A stretch of DNA of 64,000 nt from Berghia stephanieae (GCA_034508935.3 CM067445.1:83544872-83608871); one strand, 5' to 3'. Positions 1 to 12,331 are shown, counted from the first letter of the stretch. The notes: a model not told the origin generated them from the letters alone. A program made the numbers and translations.

Positions 1-280
1 AGACAGGCATTTCAATTTTGACACGGCGCCGCCAAGTCTGGGACTTTTTTGTCCTAGTGCGGAAGGCTGCCATATTTTTCTGCTATCACAAACGATATGA
101 ACACGGGACTGGGACAGTCCTGTCCCGTTGATTTTGTAGCATTTCACAACGGCTTGAGACACAACGGGACTGTTTTGTCCCGTCCCAATAGGTGCGGTAG
201 GTTTCTCTAAATTCTATATGTTATAGATTTGGGACAGGAGTGTCCCAGGACAGTCCTGTCCTAGTGCGGAAGGGGTGTTA
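1..280. repeat. Cluster of GGGAC/GTCCC palindromes, probably a transposon terminal region
   Basis: At least four imperfect hairpins of the form GGGAC...GTCCC lie here, and the segment GTCCTAGTGCGGAAGG occurs twice (near 51 and 258) bracketing the cluster. Such subterminal palindromes are typical of DNA transposon ends. The window starts inside it, so its other limit is unknown. Confidence 0.4.
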
Positions 281-399
281 CTGTACAGCTGTAGTCAGGC
301 TAGTCGCCTTTTAGCCGGTCGGTGATGTCGTATTTTTTTTCTTCATTTACTACGTTGCCACACTTGGTTTGATATTGTTGCGTAGTGCGTGTGGCGGGG

Positions 400-1025
400 T
401 TTTTAACCAGTCTGACGACAAGGTGTACCTGTGTTGACTCCATACTCTGTCTAACCTATCCTTGAAGGAGTTTAAGGTTGGCGCTGAGACAACATCTTCA
501 CTCAATCATGTCCCCTCTTGCTCTCCGATAGTAAAGGGAGGGCAGGTTGAGTTTCTTCAGGCGTTCAATATAGTCCAGCTTTTGTAGCTCATGATGAGTC
601 TAGACATTCTACGCTGTACTGATTCTAGCAGTTCTTGTTTCTTTGAGTCTAGGGTGCCAGGCCACATTATTCCAGATGGGGTAGGATGATTGATTTGTAT
701 AGGGTGCTTAGTGAAGAGCTGTCCAGAGTGGTAAATCCCCTTCTGAGGTGTGCCAGTAGCTTATTTTGCTTTTTTAACTTGAATGTAGATGTGCTGCTTG
801 AAGTTGAGGTCTTCGTCTATATTAATACCAAGATCCTTTTTCCAATTTTATTGATTCCAAAGAAATCTGTTCACCCTTGGATATCATTGTATAGTTTGCA
901 TGGTCCGTATTTTTTCCTATGTGCATGACCTTAAACTTTTCTGCATTGAACTTCAGCTGCCAGGAGTCAGACCATTGTTGTAACCTGTCTGAGTCAGCCT
1001 GTAGGGTGCATGACTCGTCCGGGAC
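400..1025 (-). mobile_element. CR1-like LINE, 3' half of reverse-transcriptase ORF (downstream piece of a split copy)
   Basis: Minus-strand translation gives the post-catalytic RT region LQADSDRLQQWSDSWQLKFN, AEKFKVMHIGKN, then (other frames) LLAHLRRGFTTLDSSSLSTL, KKQELLESVQRRMSRLI and a tail ending SFKDRLDRVWSQHR. These are standard for CR1/Jockey-type non-LTR elements. The frame is broken at several places. It continues the LINE piece at 4578-5455 across the insertion at 1026-4577. Confidence 0.75.
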
Positions 1026-1305
1026 GCGAGTTTGGTTTTTTTTTTTTTGCACCAGTTTGGGAACAGGCAGGTTTAAAAATGGGTCAGGGAGGTTCCTCCA
1101 TGTCTACCGTCTCACGCTGATTCGTGGAGAAAAATAATCACGCGACAGTACTATTTTTACGTGTCGTTTTGACACGCAAGCGGTTTATATGAACCGTAGG
1201 GAAACTCACCTGATCAAGTCGTTGGGAACGCTGACTCCACGCGGACTCAACACTAGGATTGACACACACTAACCTCCACTTGCAACAACTGCCACTACAG
1301 CTACT

Positions 1306-1518
<213 letters not shown>

Positions 1519-1529
1519 CTTTGTGCAGC

Positions 1530-1816
1530 TATGTGGTCTAGTGGTATGACACTCGCTTTCGGATCGGAAGGTCCTGGGTTCGAGCCTCGCTCGACGCATA
1601 GTTGAGTCCTTGGAAAAGACTCTTTACTCACATTCTCTCACCGTACTCAGGTGTAAAATGAGTACCACGCCATTAACAGCGTTGTCTTTGTCCGAAAAAT
1701 TGTAATATCGCCTAACAGGCGTCATGTCTCGTCCTACATGTTAAATGTTGCTGTTGACCAGGGATCCCTTGTAAAGCGCTTTGAGCACGTTAAGTGGATA
1801 CTGCGCTATATAAAAG
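1530..1816 (+). mobile_element. tRNA-derived SINE, family A (most complete copy)
   Basis: The head has an A box (TGGTCTAGTGGTATGA) and a B box (GGTTCGAGCC) 30 bp later, followed by a unique body with TTTACTCACATTCTC, CGCCTAACAGGCGTC, GCTGTTGACCAGGGATCCC and a tail GGATACTGCGCTATATAAAA. The same order recurs in antisense at 26700-26990 and 53710-53945, and in fragments at 13280-13365 and 27580-27690. The cloverleaf is not kept, so it is not a working tRNA gene. Confidence 0.8.
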
Positions 1817-1839
1817 CTCAATTTTTTTTATACTATACT

Positions 1840-1852
1840 ACACTATACTACT

Positions 1853-1887
<35 letters not shown>

Positions 1888-1920
1888 TACTACTATATTA
1901 CTACTACTATACTACTACTA

Positions 1921-1958
<38 letters not shown>

Positions 1959-1959
1959 T

Positions 1960-2051
<92 letters not shown>

Positions 2052-2052
2052 G

Positions 2053-2141
<89 letters not shown>

Positions 2142-2158
2142 TACTACTACTACTACTA

Positions 2159-2238
<80 letters not shown>
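1840..2238 (+). repeat. (TAC)n microsatellite with TATAC interruptions
   Basis: About 400 bp of TAC repeat directly follows the SINE tail, whose last bases (TATACTACACTATACTAC) grade into the array. The SINE thus sits between two arrays of the same unit. Confidence 0.97.
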
Positions 2239-2239
<1 letters not shown>

Positions 2240-2245
2240 GCACTG

Positions 2246-2907
2246 TTTTTATGCACCTCCGTTGGCGGTGAAGGTTAATTAATGAAAATGTTACTGCATA
2301 CGACCATGAGGCTTAAATAATTTTAGATTGTAGTTTAGCACGCTGCTTAGTGATTACCGATGTACGTTTATACAATGATAATAAATTATAGAATATTCAC
2401 AATAATTTAAAAAATCAAAGGTAAAAAGAGACATGGCACACAAATACTGATCTTAAATAAATAAAGAATTTTAGAAAATTAATTTTTTTAAACACGATAA
2501 AAAGTTTTAGAAAAAAAAAGTATGTCTTTCTCAATAAAGTAAACTTTAAAAAAAATATATGTTTACAATGGGAATCGAACCCAGTACTTTCAAGGTTAAA
2601 AAGTCCGACAGCTTGTCCACTGCGCTACGGAGCCACCTAACTGTCCATCACATTTAATAAGGTCTTTCTAAGGCATACCTTTCGTACCTTCAATGCAACT
2701 TCTATTTTCTGGTTCTATATTTCGATTTTTTAGTTTATTATTATTTTTGTATAAATTTATTAACAAAAACATCCTACAGATGTCACAATATAACTTTCGC
2801 CATGTCCGAATAAAGAAACACAATATCGCTGATGAAATTGGGTGGAATGCGCATGCGTAACGGAGGTGCATAAAAGATACACCGTCAACGGAGGTGCATA
2901 AAAACAC
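2246..2907. mobile_element. MITE-like element with about 25-bp TIRs and an internal tRNA-like segment
   Basis: The ends are TTTTTATGCACCTCCGTTG at about 2246 and its reverse complement at about 2882-2907; an inner third copy of the motif lies near 2862. The interior has a tRNA-like antisense segment at 2558-2636 (A box TAGCGCAGTGGACAAGC, B box GGTTCGATTCC on the minus strand). A related copy spans about 50756-51575. No coding capacity. Confidence 0.6.
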
Positions 2908-2974
2908 TACGTTTAAAAAAAAAAATTTGTTGTTGTATTTTTGCAGCAGTTATAAATTTACCAATCACAGTTGT

Positions 2975-4065
2975 GCAAAAACACAGTTGATACGATCGAC
3001 AGAGGAAAACTTTTGGAGATATTAACAGACATAGTAGACGAAGATGAGCTCCGAATAATCCGATTTCTCCTCAGCAACACAAAGATACAACCAAGATGGG
3101 GCCACAAAACAGACGCAGTTCGAAAGTAACATCGGGACCCCCCAAGGAGATAGTCTGAGCCCGATTCTGTTCACAATATACTTAGAACACGCTCTGAAAG
3201 AAGTTCGAAAAGTCATTCCAAAACCAACGACTCATATTGAGAATGCAATCCCTAGAGAAATCGCCTATGCAGATGATGTCGATTTTATTGGATCAACACC
3301 AGCAAATATAGACATCATACAAAATACCCTCATGAAATATAACCTCCAAGTCAATGCCAATAAAACCGAATTTACAACAATACCGAGGAACAAAGAGGAA
3401 TGGAAAAGAACAAAGAAAGTCGGCTCACTAATTGGAGACACCGAGAATGTACAAAGAAGAAAACAGCTATCAAACGCCGCACTCAGTAAACTCACCAATG
3501 TATGGATTAGAGGTGACAAAATAAAGAGAAAAACCAAACTGAAACTGTACCGTGCTCTTGTAAAACCGGTACTTCTGTATAACTGCGGCACTTGGGCGTT
3601 GACAAAATCCAAAGAAGAACATCTGGATGCCTTCCATCGCACACAGCTAAGAAGGGTACTGGACATCAAATACCCAAAAAAGATCTCAAATGAATCACTC
3701 TATAAGATCACAAAAGAAAGACCAATCTCCCTTGACATTTTACAACAACGATGGCAACTTTTCGGTCACATACTACGCAGGGACATACCAGCTAACCAAG
3801 CCATGTCGGGATACTTCCAAAAACACGGGAACCTTTTCAGAGGAAGACCGATCACAACACTCCCTGTGATCCTAAACAAAAACCTCACAACACTTGGACA
3901 AAGCATTAGTCTCATAACGGCAGGGGACCTTGAAAATCTGAGAACCCTAGCAGAGGACCGGCAATATTGGAGACACCTCACACAGGAAATACTGGAAACA
4001 GCCAAGGCGACCCGATCTTACGGTCGAGACGCAAAGGCATCTAAGTCAAGTAAGTCAAGTTGTGC
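2975..4065 (+). mobile_element. RTE-like LINE, 3' half (RT motifs and C-terminal domain)
   Basis: Translation gives GTPQGDSLSPILFTIYLEH, YADDVDFIGSTPANID (the RT catalytic box with YADD), LVKPVLLYNCGTWALTKSK, TQLRRVLDIKYPKKISNESL and WQLFGHILRRDIPANQ, the C-terminal order of RTE/BovB-type elements. One long frame runs 3332-4126; the upstream part is in other frames. The 3' end runs into AAGTCAAGTAAGTCAAG, like the AAGT tail of the copy ending at 10213. Confidence 0.75.
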
Positions 4066-4536
4066 AATAATTTATCACCTAAATATAGTAATAGACCTAC
4101 AGAGATGGACCCTACGATGCATTTGACTTGTGTAACGTACTTTTTCTGCATCTATCCACACTAGCTACCACTGTAGACACATCTCAAGACAACAATAGTG
4201 TGGTTTAATTTCTATTGCTAACTTAAATTTCAAACTTCAACTACAGTATTATAATATTATATCAAACCTTTAAAAAAAGTATGGTATCTTCTTCTCATTC
4301 TTCGCCTTCTTAACAATCAAAAATACGGTAGGCGTACATTGTGTAGTGTGTAGTGTAGGCTAGCCAACTGCACACCCCTTTGAACCTTGAACAACGCGCG
4401 CGCTGACCTATGGCCTTGTCCGACCTCTGTCATGGCTTTCCCATTGTGGCGATGCTAAAAATAGTGCAGGCTAGTTGGCGAAGAGGGTTATTCTCAGATG
4501 ACATCACAAAATGGCCCAAACTGGTGCAAAAAAAAA

Positions 4537-4572
<36 letters not shown>

Positions 4573-4577
4573 CTCGG

Positions 4578-5445
4578 GTCCGTGACCTTGGCAAAAATCT
4601 TCGTATCATCGGCGAATAGGAAGGTGGCTGATTTGACATTGTCAGGAAGGTCGTTTACAAAACATACGAATAATAGCGGACCAAGCACACTTCCTTATGG
4701 AATACCAGACAACACATCACCCAATGTGGCTCCTCTCTGTTTACCACCACACTTTGCTTCCTTCCAGATAGGAAATCTTTTACCCATGACAATAGATGTC
4801 CCTCAATGCCATACCCTTGCAATTTTCGAAGCAGTCACTCATGTGGCACTGTATCAAAAGCTATCGCAAAGTCCAAGTATATTGTGTCAATGTTGCCTTC
4901 TTCATCTAAAATCTGCGTCCATGTTTCAAGTACTGAAAGCAGGTTTGTGGAGCAGCTTCTGCCTCTGACAAAACTATGCTGGCAGTCACTAAGAAGCTGG
5001 TTTTCTTCAAAATGTTGGAGGAGGTGGTCTCGAATGATGGATTCCATCGTCTTACAAATTACACTTGTAAGGCTCACTGGTCTATAGTTGCCTCGGCATG
5101 TCTTCTTTCCCTTTTTGAATATTGGAGTGACATTTGCTAGCTTCCATTCGGATGGTATGGATCCTTCTTTTATCGATTGATTCATGAGTATTGCGAGTGG
5201 GAGTGCTAGTTCCTCAGCGCATTGCTTTAGTATCGCAGGTGGAATGCAATCTGGGCCACATGCCTTGCTCGGGTTAAGTTTAGATAATTTTTTTTTGACA
5301 ATATCATCGGGTTCAATTTCAATAACACTGAGACTTTTTATGTTTTTTGCTTTGTTGCTGACTTCCGGTATTTTGCAGTGGTTTCTTTGGTAAAGACAGA
5401 GCAAAAGAATTTGTTTAACGTTTCTGCTTGCCAAATCATTTATTA
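4578..5445 (-). mobile_element. CR1-like LINE, RT core (upstream piece of the split copy)
   Basis: Minus-strand reading: KLNPSKACGPDCIPPAILK, WKLANVTPIFKKGKKTCRGN, YRPVSLTSVICKTMESIIR, DTIYLDFAIAFDTVPHE, then FADDTKIFAKVTDP just before the break at 4578. These are RT blocks 1-5 of a CR1/Jockey-type element. The region between the long frame (ending about 4838) and FADD is out of frame. The 5' side is truncated at the (TTA)n array. Confidence 0.8.
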
Positions 5446-5451
5446 TTATTA

Positions 5452-5549
<98 letters not shown>

Positions 5550-5550
5550 C
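5446..5550 (+). repeat. (TTA)n microsatellite between two LINEs
   Basis: About 105 bp of TTA with a single AATTA slip near 5513. It marks the 5' truncation point of the minus-strand LINE and the 5' edge of the plus-strand one. Confidence 0.97.
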
Positions 5551-7846
5551 AAATCGGACAAATCGGCAATGGGTGGTGGAGGAGAACGAAAACTCGGATA
5601 CCAAACCCGGGAAGATGGATATCGTGAACCCTGGCAGGCAGTTCATCTAGAAGAAAGAAAACTTTGAAAATAAACTGACATATGGAGTTGCGCCCCCATG
5701 TATCTAAATAGCAACCGAAACCCAAATCATAAAGCTACAACCAAAATGCACCAGGGTTAAAGCCCCTGTCTATACCCATCCAGGACCTCAGGCTAGTACT
5801 AGTACTGCTCATGACGTGGCATCCCCAAACCCGCAAGGAAGGGACGTCACCGATTGCCGAAGGGTTACAGGATTCTTAAAATGTAAAGAATACAAGCAAG
5901 TTGGAACTCTCAACACAAGAACTTTAAAGGAAGAGTACAAAGAAAAGAACTCGCCAATATCTTCAACGATCTCAATCTCTCTATTCTTGCAATATCAGAT
6001 CACAAGATTGTTCACACTAAGGAAGACGATATGGTCAAATACTGGAGGTTGGAGAACTGCACTCTTATCACTACCAGTGCCTGGCGAAACACTCAAGGTG
6101 CAGCTGTAGGAGGAGTAGGAATTTTAGTGAACAAACAAACAGAGAAATCTCTAGCTGAAGTCAGATCTGTCAACATGCGATAATGGTAGCTACTTTTAAT
6201 GGAAATCCGAACACAACAGTGATATCAAACTACGCGCCAATTGAGGGAAGTGTAGACTGCGAGACCCATTATAACAAACTCTCAGAAACCTGCAATAAGA
6301 TTCCCAAGCACAACTTCCTAATTGAGTGTGGTGATTTCAATGCTCATATTGGTGAAAAGGATGCACCATTCACGTACCATGAAAGCACCAATAGCAACGG
6401 CTCTTTTCTCCTAGAACATGCCAACGAAAGTAACCTGGTTATCACAAACACGCCGAGGAGAAAGAAGAAAGGCAAGCTATGGACATACATGTCAGACATG
6501 AATGGTAGAAAAACACAGATTGACTACATCCTAGTGAATAGAAAGTGGAAGAACTCAGTCCACAATGTCGAAGCATTCAGTAATTTCAGTAGCCTAAGAG
6601 GAGATCACCGTCTCGTATCTGCCACAATTCGCTTGAGTCTTCGAAAAAGCAAATCAACACCATCAAAAGTGAAGTATGACTGGTCCTCTCTAAAAGACTC
6701 AATTATACAGAACCAGTATACTATAGAGGTGAGGAATAGATTCACATGACTTTGTACGTGAGAAGAAGATCCAACGGAACGCTATGAGAAACTCATAAAA
6801 GCAAACCGGGACACGGCAGAGAAGCTAGTACCGAGGAGAACAAAAGTCACAAAAAGATCCACCTCTAATCACCCACTGATTGTTGAAGCTAGAAAGGAAG
6901 CTCAAGATGCATTCAACCAACACCAACAAACACCAAACTCAGTAAACGAAGAAAGGTGGAGGATATCAAAACAGAAAATACAAACTGTCTGTAGGGATAA
7001 TATAGAAGAACGAGAGCTAGATAGTCTCATCCAGGAAGTGGAGAAAGCCGACGAGAGAAGCAAACATGGTGAAAGCTGGAAACTGATAAATAGAATAACT
7101 GGTAGGAAAGCAAGCCGACAAGGGATCCTCAGGGGTAAAACAAAAGAAGAAAGAAGACAGAAATGGTTCTCACTTTTCCAAACACTTCTGGGAGAAGATC
7201 CAGTCAGAGCAACAGAAGATGACGTAGACCAAGACCCAAAAGATATCTGTATAGACGAAAGTGACTTTACAGTGGATGAGATAAAGAAGGGCAAAGTGTC
7301 TCTCAGTGATGGAAAACACTCCGGACCTGATGACATCCCACCTGAAGTATTGAAGTACTGTGACTTAGATGATATCCTGTTGGAGTTTACAAATGGTTTA
7401 CTAAACAGGAATGAAAAACCAAATCAGTGGTCGGAAATTGATCTTATTCCAGTCCCAAAGGGAGGAGACCTAAGTGATACCTCCAACTACAGGGGAATCA
7501 GCCCTGCCGCTATAGCTGCCAAACTCGCCAATAAGATGATCCTCAACAGAGTCCAGCCAGAGATTGACCCTCATCTACGTTCTTGTCAAAACGGCTTCAG
7601 ACCAGGAAGATCCACGACTGCTCACCTCCTGGCATTGAGAAGGTTAATAGAAGGAGTAAAAAGTCACAAGAAGGCAATCATTCTATACGTGACTTAAAGA
7701 AGGCCTTTGACTCGATACATCGCCCTACCATGATGAAAATCTTAAAAGCATATAGTATATCTCCTAAACTTCTCTCTGCTATTAAACTGTCCCCGCAGTT
7801 TTTCGCGCCGCAAATGGCAGCAGCCTCTTATGGTTCACACTATTAT

Positions 7847-8238
7847 GTTATGACGATCGACCCAATCAGCAAAGTCCGGTCCGCATTCGTGCACCGTCGC
7901 AAACCCGCCTGGTAGCATCGTCACAACACACCTTTCGACTAGATGCTCTGCCGTCTCGGGTTCTTGCCCACAGCGTGGACATATTGGACAGGAAGTTAGA
8001 CCCCACCGATGTAACGCACTTGCCGTTAGGCAGCTCCTCGACCGAAGTCGATTCGCAATCTTTACCTTGCAGTGGTGAGGGGGCTTGAACCACACGGGAG
8101 GGCAAAGGTGTAAATCCCGGTCGACCGTCACGAGACCATCCCGGGTATCGAGCCAACGAGCCACATGGGCTGCTCGCCCCGGTGTGTGACTAAATTTGAT
8201 CCAACCCGGTGCCCGAATAGCAGCCCTATCCCGGGCGC
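7847..8238 (-). mobile_element. LINE 3' fragment with zinc-knuckle-like tail, nested in a DNA transposon
   Basis: CACACTATTAT is repeated at 7836-7846 and 8239-8249 as a target duplication. Minus-strand translation includes SALHRWGLTSCPICPRCGQE and ETAEHLVERC, the Cys/His tail seen after RT in several LINE clades. Nothing upstream of this tail is present. Confidence 0.6.
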
Positions 8239-8814
8239 CACACTATTATCCTTATGCCGCAAATGGCAAATTTGCGGCCGCAAATTTCACCCTTGACCGC
8301 AAAAAGCAGCAAATTTTTATTTGGCCGCAAAAAGCCACAATTTTCGCCGTTTTTAGGCTAAATTGACGATTTTTTGTTTAAAAAAAACAAACAAACAAAA
8401 GCTATGAAAAATTGTGAAAAGACGGCGACTTTCAATGCTAGCATCCAAAATTGGCACTTAGTTTTCATGATATGATTATGATTTATCATGATTTTTTCCA
8501 GTTTTTTTCATTCAAAAACCCATTAGGCCTATATTGAAATATAAAGCAATAATAATAATGCTCAAAATTGGATAGTAAGTAGAGAATACAAATTTAATGT
8601 GTCCCCATTGGAAAATGGATTTTGTTTCTCTTTCCTTGTGAATAGTTATTTTTTTCCTCTCCTTAATTAGTTTTTCAAATTTTGAATTTTTTTATGCGAT
8701 TGTTCACTTTGATTTCCCAAATTCTAAGAAGCTAAATAGTTAATTAAATATTTTGATTACTTCCTTCTTTTTTTTTTTACTTACTTACGAGGAATTGTTT
8801 AATTCTATGCTTAC

Positions 8815-8902
<88 letters not shown>

Positions 8903-8910
8903 CATTATTA

Positions 8911-9000
<90 letters not shown>
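8815..9000 (+). repeat. (TTA)n microsatellite
   Basis: About 185 bp of TTA repeat inside the DNA transposon, with two ATC interruptions near 8902 and 8911. Confidence 0.97.
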
Positions 9001-9001
<1 letters not shown>

Positions 9002-10162
9002 ATCAATATTCTACAAAATGCCCTATTTGTGTCAATTTTTTTTTACCGTACATGTTGTTTTAATTGTTTGATTTTTGGGCGAATTTTGCTATTTTGATGG
9101 CAAATTTTACCATTTTTTATGGCAAATGTTGGCGTTTGAAATGGCAAAAAACCGCGGGGACAGATTAAAAGAATGTATGAGAACACACGGGCAAAGGTTA
9201 TCTCTCCAGATTGTGAAACTGAGCTGTTTGAGATCAAAGCAGGGATGCTTCAAGGTGATACATTAGCCCCTATCTCTTTGCAATTGTCCTGGACTATGTG
9301 ATGAGAAAGACCTACGCTGGCAGGGAGAACGAGCTGGGCTTCACGCTACATAGACAAAGAAGTAGGCGCAATTCAGCTATGATTGTCACGGATCTAGATT
9401 TCGCAGATGATCTGGCTCTACTGAACGAGGAGATGGACCAGGCACAAGAAGTCCTCAATAGACTTGAAACTGAGGCTGAACGAGTAGGACTGTGCTGTAA
9501 TGCTAAGAAGACAGTTTTCCAAACCTACAACCAAGAAAGGCCAATTAGCATACAGGCAAAGAATGGAGAATGGCTGAAGGAAGTTGACAACTTCAAGTAC
9601 CTAGGAGGTTGGCCCCAACGCAGTTCCTCTGATATTTCTATCAGAAAAGCATTGGCTTGGAGTGCCTGTCACAAACTCAGGAAAATCTGGAGTTCAAACC
9701 TACAGAGGGAAATAAAGAAGAGACTGTTCCTGGCAACGGTAGAGTCATTGCTTCTATATGGAGCAGCGACATGGACTCTCACTAAAGCCCTTGAGAAGCA
9801 ACTGGTCGGCTGCTACACCCGTATGCTGCGGAAGGCCCTCAATGTAAGCTGGAAAGAGCACACATTATCAAATGAAGAGCTCTATAGTGACCCCCCCCCC
9901 CCCCAGTGACCTCGAAGATTCAAAAGAGAAGACTGAGACTTGCAGGGCACTGCTGGAGACACAAGGAGGAGATTGCAAGCAGTCTTGTGCTATGGGAACC
10001 ACCTGAGCGAACCAGAAGCAGAGGCAGGCAGAATAAAACCTACATTGACTGTCTGCCAGATGACACAGGAATGGACAACACCCGGGAGCTGCGTACGCTT
10101 ATGGAGGACACGACAGAATGGCGAAGACTTGTGGCTCATGTTGGGCGCCCCAAGGGGCGTCC

Positions 10163-10213
<51 letters not shown>

Positions 10214-10227
10214 TAATAATAATAATA

Positions 10228-10262
<35 letters not shown>

Positions 10263-10273
10263 TATATATTATA

Positions 10274-10367
<94 letters not shown>

Positions 10368-10372
10368 GGACA
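10163..10372 (+). repeat. (AAGT)n LINE tail followed by (AAT)n and (TTA)n
   Basis: About 50 bp of AAGT repeat, then about 50 bp of AAT/ATA and 110 bp of TTA. The AAGT part is the LINE's 3' tail; the AAT to TTA switch near 10265 forms an imperfect palindrome. Confidence 0.9.
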
Positions 10373-10485
10373 TGCTTCTAACCCTCCACTGGCTGCCAGT
10401 CCAGGCTAGAATTGAATTCAAAATAGCCCTTGTTTGCTTTGGTGTATTTGTCTTCTGTACCCCTCTACATTCAACACTTACTCCA
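10373..10485 (+). mobile_element. L2/CR1-like LINE C-terminal scrap
   Basis: Translation LLTLHWLPVQARIEFKIAL matches the LHWLPV.RI.FKI block near the C terminus of L2/CR1-type RT ORFs. It is flanked on both sides by (TTA)n. Confidence 0.55.
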
Positions 10486-10488
10486 ACC

Positions 10489-10835
<347 letters not shown>

Positions 10836-10965
10836 ATATAAGTGTTGAAAACTGACCTTCCATAATTTAAAGTCGAAATATTCATTTACTTACTTGAAGA
10901 AAAATTGCGAATTAATTACCTCACTCTTTATTGTAGGAGACAAAATAATATGAGTAGACAGGTAT

Positions 10966-11092
10966 GCGTCCTATGCAACGGACATAGACTAGCCGTATAG
11001 GATAAAACTGTTTTTTCCCGCTTACGTGAACATTTAAGTATCCGTCGAATAGAACCATTTAAAAGACATAATTTAAAAAAATATTTCGTCAG
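10966..11092 (+). promoter_or_regulatory. DNAAF6: Candidate DNAAF6 promoter and non-coding first exon
   Basis: A consensus-like donor (CGTCAG then GTGAGA) ends a candidate exon at 11092. The stretch from about 10980 to it has no ATG, as expected of a 5' UTR exon spliced to 12330. A 14-mer at 10966-10979, GCGTCCTATGCAAC, has a perfect right half (GCAAC) and a partial left half of an RFX X-box, the site that drives motile-cilium genes. The exon's start is not visible. This is inference from position and motif only. Confidence 0.3.
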
Positions 11093-12329
11093 GTGAGAGT
11101 CATTTATAGTACAATAATCCCTGAGTTAGATAAAACGAAATGCTTGCTCGCAGTTCAGTGTATCTAGAAGACTAGTGGGGCCACCGTGGGCCGTGGAATC
11201 CTATTCGCAGTAATACTATTACTGCATTAATACTTACTGCTATTACTAATAGAAGCGTTCTACTATAAGTATTGGTCATTAATTATAATTTTTAACTGAC
11301 CTTTTGTCCCATTTAAAAGACAGTTTCTTGCTTTTACTGTTCTGCCAAAAACAGTGCCAGGAAAGTAGTTTCCATGAAGAGTGGAGGCTAAGTGAATAAA
11401 ACTCTATAAATATAAATATGAAAACTGAAAACACCGAGAAAGGGGTTTTGAGATATTTTTACCTCAAAGCAGTGTCGTAGAAAGAAAATGGCATATCTCA
11501 AATATAAACAGACTAAAAAGGCAAAAGCTTCAGAGAAGCATTGTTGAGGGAGGCATTTTCGTAGAACTCTTTTTGGAATCTATAGATAAAAAAAAACAAC
11601 ACAAATTTGATGAAGGAGAAAATTGGAAGAAGCAAATATGAGCATCACTTCCTTTCTTTTTGTCCAGAACCAGAAATATTGATATAAAATAATATTTTCA
11701 TCCAAAGCACAATTCAGGACGCTCTGAGGTGTATAAATTTGTGACAACTGTTTAAATATAGGAGATGTCATAAAAAGACAAAATTAGGTATCATTATAAT
11801 CCTTATTCTGCTGTAAATGGTGAACTACCTTAGCAAAAACTGCTCATCGAAATATGAAGTAACATCACTGGTTAGATCTGACTTTGAATGTTACTCACAG
11901 TCGACTAAATTCTGAGTATTTGTATCCGAGCGTGGAAAGAGTTGTTGAATGCGACAGCCATTGTTGTTATTTAGGCCGAAGAAATTTGATAATCTTTGTT
12001 TGAAGGTTTCTAAATCTGTTGTGTCCACGCATGATTCGGGAAGAGCGTTCCAGTCTTTGATGGTGTGGGTTGCAAATGAATATGTCAAGATGTTTGAGTT
12101 TGTAGATTGGTGTTTTAGTGTCTTTGATTGGGTTTTTCTTTGAATGCGTGAATGTTGTTGTATGTCTGGTTGATCTTTTGAGATGGCCGGCATTTTGTTT
12201 GTAATTTTGAACATAAGAGTCAGATCCAAGATGAAGTGACAATATAAAAAAAAAAAAAATGTATGTCTGCCACTTTGGTCCATAGTAAATGTAATCTTAT
12301 TGTTTATATTTTAATGTATTTTGTTTCAG
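11093..12329 (+). other. Putative DNAAF6 5' intron; little content except a LINE scrap
   Basis: AT-rich sequence with no coding signal to about 11890, then the minus-strand LINE end described separately. The final bases before 12330 form the acceptor TTGTTTCAG. Confidence 0.4.
11895..12245 (-). mobile_element. CR1/Jockey-like LINE 3' end, copy 1
   Basis: Minus-strand translation ends the RT ORF with LTLMFKITNKMPAI, HTIKDWNALPESCVDTTDLE and TFKQRLSNFF, the usual last block. The same block lies at 15955-16200. It stops about 85 bp before the DNAAF6 start-codon exon. Confidence 0.75.
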
Positions 12330-12331
12330 CC

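Larger units (their letters stand above)
7787..9163. mobile_element. DNA transposon with CTG...GCGGTTTTTTGC ends and ATTAAA target duplication, copy 1
   Basis: The left end CTGTCCCCGCAGTTTTTCGC and the right end (reverse complement) CTGTCCCCGCGGTTTTTTGC are inverted repeats. ATTAAA (7781-7786 and 9164-9169) is duplicated, and removing the insert restores the LINE reading LLSAIKRMYENTRAKV. The interior has GCAAATTTGC-type palindromes, a (TTA)n array and a nested LINE fragment, but no transposase. Copy 2 is at 43029-44560. Confidence 0.75.
5560..10213 (+). mobile_element. RTE-like LINE, nearly full length, interrupted at 7787-9163
   Basis: Endonuclease part: VGTLNTRTLKEE (near 5900), IECGDFNAHIGEKDAPFTYH, GRKTQIDYILVNRKWKN and LRGDHRLVSATIRL (the SDH-like catalytic histidine). 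RT part: GKHSGPDDIPPEVLKY, KGGDLSDTSNYRGISPAAIA, NGFRPGRSTTAHLLALRR, then after the insertion FEIKAGMLQGDTLAP, FADDLALLNEEMDQAQE, YLGGWPQRSSSDISIRKALA and a C terminus WRRLVAHVGRPKGRPK. It ends in an (AAGT)n tail at 10163-10213, the short-repeat tail usual in RTE elements. Several frameshifts show it is inactive. The start is approximate. Confidence 0.8.

Noticed and set aside
2558-2636. tRNA gene on the minus strand
   Set aside because: A and B boxes are good, but the ends do not pair as an acceptor stem and the same segment recurs inside a longer repeat at 51364-51440. It is a tRNA-derived part of a mobile element.
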